This document shows, one piece after another, positions 51,733-60,121 of a DNA stretch of 64,000 nt. A program made the translations under genes and the position numbers. This stretch comes from Paenibacillus harenae DSM 16969. GTDB lineage: Bacteria; Bacillota; Bacilli; Paenibacillales; Paenibacillaceae. Within the stretch, counting starts at the first letter, position 1, and each line of letters begins with the position of its first letter. The stretch spans positions 495,070-559,069 of the forward strand of contig NZ_KE383844.1 of the NCBI RefSeq assembly GCF_000422465.1, given 5' to 3'. The notes beneath the pieces were generated by a model, which was not told the DNA's origin, ran no database searches, and saw nothing but the letters and a program-made list of their open reading frames with translations.

Positions 51733-52485
51733 CTAACCTTTTCTTCCATATTTCCTGGCATAGGACATGATGCGGCGATACATGCTTTTATTCATTCGCC
51801 TCAGCGGGTAGAACTGGGGTCTGGTATTCACTTCAAGAATCCAAGCCCTCCCTCTGGCGTCCAAGGCAACGTCGAGCCCCAGTTCCCGAAATCCGCTGAT
51901 GCGCTTGTCAAATAAGCGTCCAACGGATGTGCCGAGCCTCTTCAGCTCAGCTTCCTTCTCCTTGATCCTGGACTTGCTGAACCCCGCTTTCGACATCGTT
52001 TGCTGAAAATAGCCGAGATCGCCGCCTTGATGGTAGTTTGTCGCCACCTTGCCCGGCCTGCCTACCTTCGTGAAGAGCGCCGTGCTCTTCCATACGCCGC
52101 CGACCGATTTCTGAACCATGACGCGAATGTCGAAAGGCCTGCCGTTCGCGGCGGCAAGCTTAATGCCCTTCTGCATCAGAAAAGAGCGCCCCTTGGCGCG
52201 TTTCTTCAAATGTCCATAGAGAGCATCGCGTGTGGGGAAACGTTTTTTTGCCGAGTTATGTTGGGTTTGATAACCGTTCCCGGCCTTTGTTATGCGCACG
52301 ATATGAAAGCCGCCCGTCCCGCCGGTAGGTTTAAAATAGACGGTGGAGTAGCGGGAAAGCATGCTTCCGAGACTGCTTCGGCTGAACAGCAAGGTCTGGG
52401 GAACATAGGATCGAATTTTCGCTGCGCGCAGCAGCCACTTCGTTTTTAACCATTTGCTCTTGATCGAGGTGCTTTTATACCTCAT
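51733..52485 (-). CDS. YheC/YheD-family ATP-grasp protein
   Basis: 250 residues. VYFKPTGGTGGFHIVRI (about 50-66) is the ATP-grasp Lys/Gly loop of the family, FDIRVMVQKS the adenine region, and LDVALDARGRAWILEVNTRPQ the metal-binding Glu/Asn end. YheC/YheD proteins associate with the endospore coat; most are about 360-450 residues, so this is the short form of the ATP-grasp domain alone. GGAGGGACGGC precedes the ATG. It has its own terminator. Confidence 0.88.
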   Translation of the reverse strand: MRYKSTSIKSKWLKTKWLLRAAKIRSYVPQTLLFSRSSLGSMLSRYSTVYFKPTGGTGGFHIVRITKAGNGYQTQHNSAKKRFPTRDALYGHLKKRAKGRSFLMQKGIKLAAANGRPFDIRVMVQKSVGGVWKSTALFTKVGRPGKVATNYHQGGDLGYFQQTMSKAGFSKSRIKEKEAELKRLGTSVGRLFDKRISGFRELGLDVALDARGRAWILEVNTRPQFYPLRRMNKSMYRRIMSYARKYGRKG

Positions 52486-52564
52486 GCCGTCCCTCCTCTC
52501 TCCCCTAACATATGAGAGGCGGTTATAGCTTGATCGTGCTCCTGTCTAGCTGCCTTTTTCGTTT

Positions 52565-53263
52565 CTAGTATCCGCCCGCCGTACGAAGGCTGTCAGCCAA
52601 AGCCCGAAGGACCACAGGGTCAATTGGAGACAATGGGCTATTGCCGTAACGAACCCCCGATCCAAAATGAACTTCCTTCACGCCTGTCTGTTCGATAAAC
52701 GCCTTAATGCCATGCGGCTTCAAGCCGCTGCCGGCTAATATGTTCACCGATCCGCCTTGCGATGCTTCGACCAGCCTGCGTATAGCCGGAATAGCCTCCA
52801 TGGCCGAACCCGGCCCCGCGGAGGTAAGCACCCGCGTGATTTGAGGATATTGGCCAAGCGTCCGCAGACCGTCAGCCTGGTCCATCAGCTCGTCGAAAGC
52901 GCGGTGAAATGTTACTTGTAAGCCGTCTGCCAGCGGCAGCAAAACCTCCATGGCCGGTTCGTCAATTCGCCCTTTCGAGGTCAATGCGCCCAGAACGATA
53001 CCTGCAGCGCCGCTGGCCGCAATGGCTCTTATTTCTGCCGCCATTGTCAAAATATCATGACCCGAGTAAACGAAGGATCGGCTGTGCGGACGAACCATAA
53101 CGAACACAGGAATGCTCACGGCTCTAACAACCTGCTCGACTAATCCAATCCCCGGGGTCAAGCCGCCTTCGGTAATAGCGGTAACCAGCTCCAGGCGATC
53201 CGCGCCGTTCGCCTCGGCCGTCAGCGCATCCTCCATACAAGCGGCGATAACTTCCAATACCAT
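52565..53263 (-). CDS. cutC: CutC family protein
   Basis: 232 residues from ATG 53263, which has GGGAGG 11 nt upstream; the longer frame upstream lacks a site. LEVIAACMEDALTAEANGADRLEL at the N-terminus (residues 3-26), VFVMVRPHSRSFVYS, VTFHRAFDEL, and LTSAGPGSAME are the CutC TIM-barrel marks. CutC was named for copper tolerance in E. coli, but its biochemical role is still unclear. It is downstream of the siderophore-binding-protein gene, with a terminator in between. Confidence 0.93.
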   Translation of the reverse strand: MVLEVIAACMEDALTAEANGADRLELVTAITEGGLTPGIGLVEQVVRAVSIPVFVMVRPHSRSFVYSGHDILTMAAEIRAIAASGAAGIVLGALTSKGRIDEPAMEVLLPLADGLQVTFHRAFDELMDQADGLRTLGQYPQITRVLTSAGPGSAMEAIPAIRRLVEASQGGSVNILAGSGLKPHGIKAFIEQTGVKEVHFGSGVRYGNSPLSPIDPVVLRALADSLRTAGGY

Positions 53264-53388
53264 AACTAAGTAAGCCTCCCGTTTCTCTAATTCTCTCCCT
53301 GCCTGCCACTTCTCGTTAGGTGATATTTCACTTCGTTTCTCCGCTGCTGACTGCTGGCATTGATGATAAACCCGGAATAACCACAAAG

Positions 53389-53424
53389 AACATGCAGCCG
53401 CCGCATATTGCGGCACTGCATGTT
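53389..53424 (-). terminator. Terminator of the siderophore-binding-protein gene
   Basis: AACATGCAG (53389-53397) and CTGCATGTT (53416-53424) with inner GCCGC/GCGGC. The T-run on the minus strand is short (CTTTG). Confidence 0.6.
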
Positions 53425-53560
53425 TCTCTTCAGCTTGCTTCAGGCCTATCGCCTCATCTAGTATTTGGAACGTTCCACCACCACAAACGAAGGATAGGTT
53501 TCAAAGGTTGCGATGTTTCGAAAAAAATGAAGCAGCTATATTAATATTGGTCACCTCCAG

Positions 53561-54610
53561 TTACTTCCCAAGTAGAGCTTCGCGGATAATTTCTAGAGAT
53601 TTCAGCTTAATATGCGGGAAATCGCTAATAATCCACTGCGGAACTTCGTATACGCGGTCATGACGTACGGCGTTCAGGCCTTTCCATACCATCGTCTCCT
53701 GGAGTCCTTTCAGGTTGTCCTTGGCATCTTGGTCCCCGCCTGCTCCAGGAGTCCCTACTTCCATAAAGATATAATCAGCGTCGAAATCAGGCAGCGCCTC
53801 CAGTGAGATTACTTCGATTCTCTTCACGTTCTCCAGGCCGGGAACCGGCTTCAGCCCCAACTCGCCAAACAGCGTCTGCGACAACGCCTGGTCCACGCCG
53901 TGCACGCGAACTTCTTTCGGCATCACCCTCAAATACAGGAAGGTGGCATCCGGCTCTGCCCGCTTGCCAAGCTCCTCGCGCAATTCGGCAGCTTCCCGGT
54001 CAAATTCTGCGAGCCATGCCTCCGCTTCGGCCTCACGGTCAAGATAACGCCCAACCTCCCGCAGCCCTTCTCTCCAGTTATCAGCCTTATCAACCACAAT
54101 TGTAGGCGCGATCTTCTGCAAATTTTCCAGCGTATCCGTCGAGCGGGCGATAATCAGGTCCGGCTCTGAATCGATCAGGGATTCCATATTCACGCTGTCG
54201 CCTAACGGGACGACCTTGGCTAAAGGAGAGCCGTCGATATAAGGCAAATCCGTTTCTCCCAAATACGTGCCCATCGCATGCGGGATTATCCCCAGCGCCA
54301 GCAGCGTATCGGCAAGCCGATAGTCCAGCACGGCAATCTTCTTCGGCTCATCCTCCAGAACAGTTTGTCCGCCCGCATGCTCGATTACGCGCCGGTTCGC
54401 CTCCCCAGCCGGCTTCGTATCTGTCTCTTGATTGGCAGTCTCATTAGCCGTCGCATCGGCGGTTCCATTAGCTCCGGTCTGTCCGCCTGGCGTTTCCCGG
54501 ACATTTCCCGAGCATGCCGCAGACAACAGCAGCAGCGCCAAAGCCAGCAGCGGCAGCCCCCTCCTCCCCCGTCCAAACCGTATAAATGACATGATCAAAT
54601 TGACTTTCAT
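53561..54610 (-). CDS. Iron-siderophore ABC substrate-binding lipoprotein (FecB/FepB-like)
   Basis: 349 residues. N-terminal basic region and hydrophobic core end in the lipobox LSAAC with Cys33, followed by a Thr/Asn/Glu-rich linker. The class-III binding-protein fold is seen in KKIAVLDYRLADTLLALGI, PDLIIARSTDTLENLQKIAPT, and EVPQWIISDFPHIKLKSLEI. It binds ferric siderophores (hydroxamate, citrate or catecholate) at the outer face of the membrane. No permease or ATPase is adjacent. A Fur-like box lies 70 bp upstream and a Btr-like regulator gene precedes it, both supporting iron control. Confidence 0.93.
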   Translation of the reverse strand: MKVNLIMSFIRFGRGRRGLPLLALALLLLSAACSGNVRETPGGQTGANGTADATANETANQETDTKPAGEANRRVIEHAGGQTVLEDEPKKIAVLDYRLADTLLALGIIPHAMGTYLGETDLPYIDGSPLAKVVPLGDSVNMESLIDSEPDLIIARSTDTLENLQKIAPTIVVDKADNWREGLREVGRYLDREAEAEAWLAEFDREAAELREELGKRAEPDATFLYLRVMPKEVRVHGVDQALSQTLFGELGLKPVPGLENVKRIEVISLEALPDFDADYIFMEVGTPGAGGDQDAKDNLKGLQETMVWKGLNAVRHDRVYEVPQWIISDFPHIKLKSLEIIREALLGK

Positions 54611-54679
54611 CTCCGCATGCTTCCCCCTTATGTCGATTAGCCGCTCCGGATATAAGCTTATCCTCGCGGTAAATAATAA

Positions 54680-54694
54680 TGATAATCTTTATCA
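54680..54694. promoter_or_regulatory. Fur-like box
   Basis: TGATAATCTTTATCA matches the 7-1-7 Fur box TGATAATNATTATCA with a single change and lies 70 bp before the siderophore-binding-protein start. Confidence 0.75.
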
Positions 54695-54829
54695 ATAGAA
54701 GCTATTGTATAGGAAGCCCTGCAGAGAGTCCATGTCTGAATGCAAGATTTTATGCTTGTACAGATTTAAGCGTGCACGATCATCGTTTTGTCCGCTTGCC
54801 AGGTTTAACCCTCACAAGTTAATCGGCTG

Positions 54830-56470
54830 TTATCTGCGCATGAGCGAGTTCAGTAATTGGACCGCCGATTCCAGCTGCCATTCCAGCGAGCTCGGGGCAT
54901 AGACCATCCACTGAAACCAGTCCAAAATCGCATAACGCTTCGTACGCACCGCAGTATGCCGCTGCCATAACAAATCCTCGGCCAATACCCTCTCCATTCT
55001 CGCTTTCTCCTCTGGCGAACATACAAACAGCAGCAGCATATCCGCATCATAGTCTGGCAGCTCCTCGGGCTCCACCTTCATCCAGTTGAAGCCCGTTCCC
55101 GGCGCAAACTTGCCTGCTTCCTTCCGGATCGGGTCCGGCGGCGTCAGCTGCAGCGAACGATAGAATACGTGTCCTACGTTCCGCGTGCTGTACATCCTCA
55201 AACCGTTTTCCCGCATCACGCCTATCGCAAGTACGGCCCCGCCTGCCTGCTGCCGGATCAGCTTGCGTCCCTGCTCCTCCTTATGCTCGAACCGGTCAAG
55301 CCACAACTGCGCATGAAGCTTGCGGTCGACAATGAGCGCAATTTGCCGCAGATGCCCGTATACGTCCATGTTCGTCCATGAAATAGACAGAATCGGCGCG
55401 ATATCCCCGATATGCTCGCGCGCTTTGATCAGCACGTTATCCTTGCACAGGATAAGATCAGGACGAAGGTTCAGGAATACCTCGCGGCTCGTTTCCCATG
55501 CCTCGGAGCCGTGCATAGGCAGGCTCAGCTCTGTCGTATCGAATGTGAAGCTCGGATGCAGCTGGGCAGCGCGGGGCGCCACGCCAAGCGTATACAAATG
55601 ATCCGTACAAGGATAGGACAGGGAAATGACGCCGGGGCTGCTCTGCTTCAAATAGGCTGTCGGAGGATAACCGGTGCTTTCTTTGAAACGGCGGCTAAAA
55701 TAAAACTCATCCCGGTATCCGACAGACTGAGCGACCTCGCGTATGTTATGAGCGGAGGCGAGCAACAGCTCCTTCGCCCGATTTATCCTTAGTTGCGTAA
55801 TATAGGCGCTTGGGGACTTATCCATAAACCGCTTGAACTGCTGCGAGAAATAGACGGGATGCAGACCGGCCATCTCGGCCAGCGTCTCTACGCGGAGGTC
55901 CCGATGATAGTTATCCTGAATATAGCGCAGCACCTGCTGCAGCCAATGCTCTTCTTGTTCGGAGCCGCCTGCTTCGCCGGCTGGCGCAATCATCTGCAGC
56001 AGCTCCATCAAATACTGCTGCCGCTGCAGACGAAGCACCGGAACAGGAATCGCCGGTGCCGGCTTGGAAAGCAGCATGAGCTGCTGCTTGACGCGATTAA
56101 ACGGACCGGTGTATTTTCCCTCTGCCGTCAGACCCAGCTGCCGCTCGTACAACCGGTGCCGTTCCGTCCGCTCAACGGCGCGGAATAGATCGAATTTCGC
56201 CAAATACAATTTCAGAGGAGTTTCTTTGTTGGGCTTAATGGAAACAGCAGTACCCGGATACAGCAGAAACAACCCATGGCGGGCAAGCTCGGACGACTGC
56301 TCCCTGTAGTGCAGTTCACCCTTCCCTTTGTCGCAATAAATAAGCAAGAACGCAGACAATGCCGCAGCTTGCGGATAGATTACGGCCTCCGTATCTTCCA
56401 CGATGACGGACTCGTGAACTTCTGCCATCAGGCTGTCCCACGGCTCATTCCCTTCCGGCAATTGGCTCAT
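54830..56470 (-). CDS. Btr-like AraC regulator with siderophore-binding domain
   Basis: 546 residues in three parts: an AraC-type N-terminal domain (1-165), two AraC HTHs (about 175-280: RVETLAEMAGLHPVYFSQQF, and NIREVAQSVGYRDEFYFSRRFK, the latter given in part), and a C-terminal domain of about 255 residues homologous to FepB-type siderophore-binding proteins (LSYPCTDHLYTLGVAPRA, LRPDLILCKDNVLIK). B. subtilis Btr has this architecture and activates bacillibactin uptake on binding ferri-siderophore. It precedes the siderophore-binding-protein gene by 220 bp on the same strand and should be its activator. ATG 56470 has AAAGGAGGTG upstream; the earlier frame start lies before that site. Confidence 0.92.
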   Translation of the reverse strand: MSQLPEGNEPWDSLMAEVHESVIVEDTEAVIYPQAAALSAFLLIYCDKGKGELHYREQSSELARHGLFLLYPGTAVSIKPNKETPLKLYLAKFDLFRAVERTERHRLYERQLGLTAEGKYTGPFNRVKQQLMLLSKPAPAIPVPVLRLQRQQYLMELLQMIAPAGEAGGSEQEEHWLQQVLRYIQDNYHRDLRVETLAEMAGLHPVYFSQQFKRFMDKSPSAYITQLRINRAKELLLASAHNIREVAQSVGYRDEFYFSRRFKESTGYPPTAYLKQSSPGVISLSYPCTDHLYTLGVAPRAAQLHPSFTFDTTELSLPMHGSEAWETSREVFLNLRPDLILCKDNVLIKAREHIGDIAPILSISWTNMDVYGHLRQIALIVDRKLHAQLWLDRFEHKEEQGRKLIRQQAGGAVLAIGVMRENGLRMYSTRNVGHVFYRSLQLTPPDPIRKEAGKFAPGTGFNWMKVEPEELPDYDADMLLLFVCSPEEKARMERVLAEDLLWQRHTAVRTKRYAILDWFQWMVYAPSSLEWQLESAVQLLNSLMRR

Positions 56471-56559
56471 GCCATTCACCTCCTTTGCCTGCATGTTGTA
56501 ATTCAGATTACCATTCACCGGGTTGTCTTTCCACTTTTACATAGCTGGCAGAAAACACA

Positions 56560-56810
56560 AGGAGGCTGCAGCAAGTCGCAAACTATATAAGTTGAACGAT
56601 TGATTTACATCAGCTGTAATCGCTGCGAGAGTAAATCACTCTTACGATCGCTGTTCCAGCCAAATGGTCTGAATAGGTAAGCCCTGTTAGGTAACCATTT
56701 GGACTGCAAAAAGCGACCACTTCGTTTCTCCAGAACGATTTGCTCTCTCCGCTTCACGCTTTCGTTTCTTTCGTTCAACTTATATAACAACCTGCCGCAG
56801 CCCCGCTAGC
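56560..56810. repeat. About 240-bp intergenic element with inverted ends
   Basis: TATATAAGTTGAACG (56584-56598) and CGTTCAACTTATATA (about 56774-56788) are perfectly inverted, and both are flanked outside by GGCTGC-x-GCA-x-GT-like sequence, giving about 30 bp of imperfect terminal symmetry. Inside lies copy 2 of the 56-bp dispersed repeat. No transposase or clear target duplication is seen. The 61-codon frame on the minus strand (56605-56790) has no convincing ribosome site. Confidence 0.6.
56633..56688. repeat. Dispersed 56-bp intergenic repeat, copy 2
   Basis: Matches 12605-12660 at 48 of 56 positions without gaps. Shared core: CTTACGATCGC and TGAATAGGT. Located inside the inverted-end element. 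Confidence 0.7.
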
Positions 56811-56855
56811 GGATGAAAACAATCCGCCATTAATCACGCCTGCTTTATTATCGTT

Positions 56856-57758
56856 TCAAATGCGCTCCAGCTTCGTCACTCTTCCGTCGGAAATCCATTC
56901 CGCCGCATAGACATTGCCTTTCGAATCGACGCATACGCCATGCGGCGAGCTAAACCGGTCATCTCTGTAATATTCCTTCGGAAGATTCGGCCATCCCTGC
57001 TGCTTATATGCATTCTGATCTTCTCCCAGGTGCGTAATCAACGTATCGTTTTTATCGAAAATGGTGTATCGGCTGTGTAAATCGGGGAAATACATCTCGT
57101 CCCCGAAGAAATAGAAGCTGCATGGCATGTCCATATCGTTATCGAACTGCCGCTTGAATTCGCCGTCCATCGTAAATACCTGAATACGGGAATTGCCTCT
57201 GTCCGCAACGTACAGCTCCGGCTCCTGATTGCGGGGATTTACCGAAATCCCGTGCGGGCATTTGAATTGCCCCTGCTCGGAACCCGTGCCGCCCCATGAG
57301 CGAATGTAAACGCCTTCAGATGTGAACTGATGAACCCAATTCCGACCGTAGCCGTCCGATACATAAATATCGCCGTTCGGCCCGACCGCCACGTCGGTAG
57401 GGACGTATTTGCGCTCCGCATCGTAAATATCCGGACGATCCGGCGCTCCGATCGTTAACAGCTCTTCTCCTTCGAGCGTCAGCTTAACCATAAGTCCGCG
57501 ACTCGTATCCGTCACGTATAAGTGCTCCTGATGGAAATAAAAACCATGCGCCCCGCCTTCGAACTGTTCCCCGAATGCGCGAATAAACTCTCCTTGCTCC
57601 GTGAAAACAACAATCGACGGCGTTCCGGTATGAAATACATATACCCGATCCTCCGAGTCCGTCACAATACCGTGCGTGTAGCCTACATTGACGGAATCCG
57701 GCCATTTGGCCCAACCTGCCGCTACCTGGTAAACGTGTGAGTTTGATCCTGCTTTCAA
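56856..57758 (-). CDS. NHL-repeat six-bladed beta-propeller protein
   Basis: 300 residues from a TTG start with GAGGAGG 7 nt upstream; the frame is open 26 codons further but without a site. Repeating units such as VAVGPNGDIYVSDGYGRNWV, HGISVNPRNQEPELYVADRG, and HGVCVDSKGNVYAAEW are NHL repeats as found in peptidyl-alpha-hydroxyglycine lyase-like propellers. There is no signal peptide. Propellers of this kind bind sugars, peptides or RNA, or cleave C-N bonds; no assignment is possible from context. Confidence 0.85.
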   Translation of the reverse strand: MKAGSNSHVYQVAAGWAKWPDSVNVGYTHGIVTDSEDRVYVFHTGTPSIVVFTEQGEFIRAFGEQFEGGAHGFYFHQEHLYVTDTSRGLMVKLTLEGEELLTIGAPDRPDIYDAERKYVPTDVAVGPNGDIYVSDGYGRNWVHQFTSEGVYIRSWGGTGSEQGQFKCPHGISVNPRNQEPELYVADRGNSRIQVFTMDGEFKRQFDNDMDMPCSFYFFGDEMYFPDLHSRYTIFDKNDTLITHLGEDQNAYKQQGWPNLPKEYYRDDRFSSPHGVCVDSKGNVYAAEWISDGRVTKLERI

Positions 57759-57966
57759 GACAATTCCTCCTCGACTCTGGCGGTTTTTCTGCTGAACATT
57801 CACCATCTTCCCGAAGTTGTCCAACCTCAACATCATACCATTTTACCGTTGTTTTTTGGAGATTGGATCTATCTCGGCGTAAGCTGATTTCTCCGCCCAT
57901 TAACAGAAGCGTGTTCATATAGCGTATACTAGAAGCTTCTGCAGTTCATGTGAAGGATGTGATCAT

Positions 57967-58899
57967 ACGAAGTTTATATATACTTATGGGTATCGCCTGG
58001 AGGAAATCGGGCTGTGCCAGCTGGAGATGCGTTCTTTTTTTGGTAAACAGTCCGACACCGGCCTCTTAATGAGTGAAATAGCCGTTCATCCCGACCGCAG
58101 CCCGTTTATGAGAGAGCGGATTGAGGTGCTCTATGAAGGGGACAGGCTCGAAGAGATTTTGGAGCAGGTGGAGCAAATCGAATTACGCGATCAAACCTTT
58201 AAAGTCATCTTCGTCAAAATGAATGATTTGGCGCCGGAAGACAAAATTGAATTCGACGAGCAGCGCGTCATTGAACGCGAGATTGGCATTCATATCGAGG
58301 GTGAAGCCGATGTACGGCGGCCTGATCATGTTTTCGGCATTTTAACCTGGGGCGGACGCTGGTATTTCGGCAGCTATATCAAGAGCAAAGCCGTTTGGCT
58401 CACCCATATGCGGAAACCAAGAAACTACTCCATTGCCCTAAGCACGCGAGTAGCGCGGGCCGTGGCCAACATTGCCGTACCCGTACCCATGCAGGTGACG
58501 GCCATTGATCCCTGCTGCGGCATCGGGACGGTGCTGGTCGAAGCGCTATCCATGGGGATCGATATCGTCGGGCGAGACAGCAATCCTTTTGTCGTTCAAG
58601 GCACTCGTGAAAATTTGGACCATTTCCATCTCCAAACCGATGTTGTCTGCGGGGATATATCTGAAATTTCGAATCACTACGATGCCGCTGTCGTGGACAT
58701 GCCTTATAACCATTTCTCGCACACCTCTTCCGAGGCGCAGCTTTCCTTGCTGCAGCATACTCGCCGAATCGCCGACAAAGCTGTCATTGTTACGGTTGGC
58801 GCGATCGACGAACTGATTGTAAGCGCAGGATTTTCGATCCATGACCGCTGTACCACGAGAAAAGGGAACTTCATCAGGCAGATTATTGTTTGCACCTAA
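57967..58899 (+). CDS. Putative RNA methylase (TRM11/THUMP-less type), apparent ACG start
   Basis: 310 residues if read from ACG 57967, which has AAGGA 9 nt upstream. The conserved N-terminus KFIYTYGYRLEEIGLCQLEM is in frame before the first ATG (58027), and family members normally begin there, so an ATG-only call would cut about 20 residues. No ATG, GTG or TTG exists at the expected site. The SAM-binding domain has AIDPCCGIGTVLVEALSMGI, DIVGRDSNPF and the catalytic DMPYN motif (N6- or N2-methyl transfer). Target probably tRNA or rRNA, by similarity. A frameshift or point change at the start is the alternative. Confidence 0.85.
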   Translation, partial: TKFIYTYGYRLEEIGLCQLEMRSFFGKQSDTGLLMSEIAVHPDRSPFMRERIEVLYEGDRLEEILEQVEQIELRDQTFKVIFVKMNDLAPEDKIEFDEQRVIEREIGIHIEGEADVRRPDHVFGILTWGGRWYFGSYIKSKAVWLTHMRKPRNYSIALSTRVARAVANIAVPVPMQVTAIDPCCGIGTVLVEALSMGIDIVGRDSNPFVVQGTRENLDHFHLQTDVVCGDISEISNHYDAAVVDMPYNHFSHTSSEAQLSLLQHTRRIADKAVIVTVGAIDELIVSAGFSIHDRCTTRKGNFIRQIIVCT

Positions 58900-58993
58900 C
58901 CGTATAGCTTACGGTCGTTGTATTCCTCGCATATGCAGGCTCATTGCAGTAAACTGAAATGATGCTCCAATCTACGATTAAGAGGTGTATTAC

Positions 58994-59275
58994 ATGTCCA
59001 TTAATTTTAAACAATCGATTATAAATCGACTAAAAAGAGAAATAGCTCAGCTCGAAACGCAAAGCTTGGACGAGAAGAAGAAGAAAGATACAGCCGAAGC
59101 TAAACTGAAGCAATTACATCGGGATAGCAAAAAAAGCGCACTACCGAGCGATTTGAGCAATAAATTAACCCGAATAAATAAATTAAATGCAGAATTAACC
59201 GAAATCGCCGGGAGACAAGCTGATTTAGCCAAGCAGTTGGTTATTAAGAAGGCGGAGCTAAAAAACCGCACATAG
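58994..59275 (+). CDS. Small coiled-coil protein
   Basis: 93 residues, Lys/Glu/Leu-rich, with heptad-like periodicity over most of its length (INRLKREIAQLETQSLDEKK, and LTRINKLNAELTEIAGRQAD). No Cys, no membrane helix. AAGAGGTG lies 6 nt upstream of ATG 58994. It stands alone after the methylase gene. I do not recognise the family; it could be a structural or antitoxin-like partner, but nothing here tells. Confidence 0.65.
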   Translation: MSINFKQSIINRLKREIAQLETQSLDEKKKKDTAEAKLKQLHRDSKKSALPSDLSNKLTRINKLNAELTEIAGRQADLAKQLVIKKAELKNRT

Positions 59276-59399
59276 CTCTTCCTTGAACAGATTGCCATCT
59301 GTCTCTATCCGTTACTTCAACAAATTATTTGGCCGGCGGTGTGCATTGGCCCTTCCGCCGACAAAACCAGTCGTCGGAAACAACAGGGATTATGCTTTC

Positions 59400-59768
59400 T
59401 TAATAAATTGTAAGCATCAGACCCTCTGCATTAATGAGGGTTAGAATGATGATTAATGCAGTAAAAAAGATGGCCGCTGCCGTTTTGCCGATTGGATCTT
59501 TGACCCTGAAATGCGCGAGACACGCCAATAACATAGTGACTCCAAGCCAAATGCCAGCCCATGCGACCGCCTCTACATACCAGTAGCCTATAATGAGTAA
59601 TGCTGCTCCGATTAACTGGACGATACCTGTGACGACACGAAACCATTGCGGTAGTCCAAGATTCTTGAAAATATCAGCCCAGTATTTGGCTCCTGCAATC
59701 TTGGCGCCTCCTGAAAAGGCATAGTATAAGACAAGTAAACTTTGAAGAACGATGGAGAATATAGTCAT
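59400..59768 (-). CDS. DoxX-family membrane protein
   Basis: 122 residues with four membrane helices. AFSGGAKIAGAKYWADIFKN at the end of helix 1 and PQWFRVVTGIVQLIGAALLI in helix 2 match DoxX/DoxX-like proteins. Some members take part in thiosulfate oxidation or redox stress resistance, most are uncharacterised. GGGAGG precedes the ATG. Confidence 0.88.
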   Translation of the reverse strand: MTIFSIVLQSLLVLYYAFSGGAKIAGAKYWADIFKNLGLPQWFRVVTGIVQLIGAALLIIGYWYVEAVAWAGIWLGVTMLLACLAHFRVKDPIGKTAAAIFFTALIIILTLINAEGLMLTIY

Positions 59769-60121
59769 TAGGATTTCCTCCCTTTATTTTAAGTGCCAAA
59801 AATTTCGTATTACCATTCTGCCTACAACTTTTTGAGCTGCCTACCCATTCTCACCTGATTTTCCCTTCCCGTAGGTGCTTCGAAAACAATAATCAACTCC
59901 TTAGTTTAAATGTTCTTTTCGGGACATCCTCGGTATTCTTCGTGTAATCCGGTTTCCCTTGTCACTTACTATGTCGTAAGTCAGCGAGGAAACGTGACGG
60001 ATACGGTGAAAATTTATTTGGGATAAGTAAAATGCAGAATTCATACATCCTCCGTTGTCACGTTTGTTGAATTTCGTACGACATATAAGTAAAAAGGAAC
60101 GAAGGAAGAAGTGATGTAATA
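59769..60121. other. Divergent intergenic region between doxX-like and ECF sigma genes
   Basis: About 350 bp. A long minus-strand frame here is antisense to the sigma-factor start and lacks a ribosome site. I see no confident promoter; any promoter read by the ECF factor itself cannot be told by eye. Confidence 0.5.

Noticed and set aside
56605..56790. 61-codon open frame on the minus strand
   Set aside because: It lies inside the inverted-end element, lacks a convincing ribosome site, and its protein pattern is that of the dispersed repeat.
59333..59365. CGGCGG/CCGCCG dyad downstream of doxX-like gene
   Set aside because: Six-bp stem with a 15-nt loop and no T-run; not enough for a terminator call.
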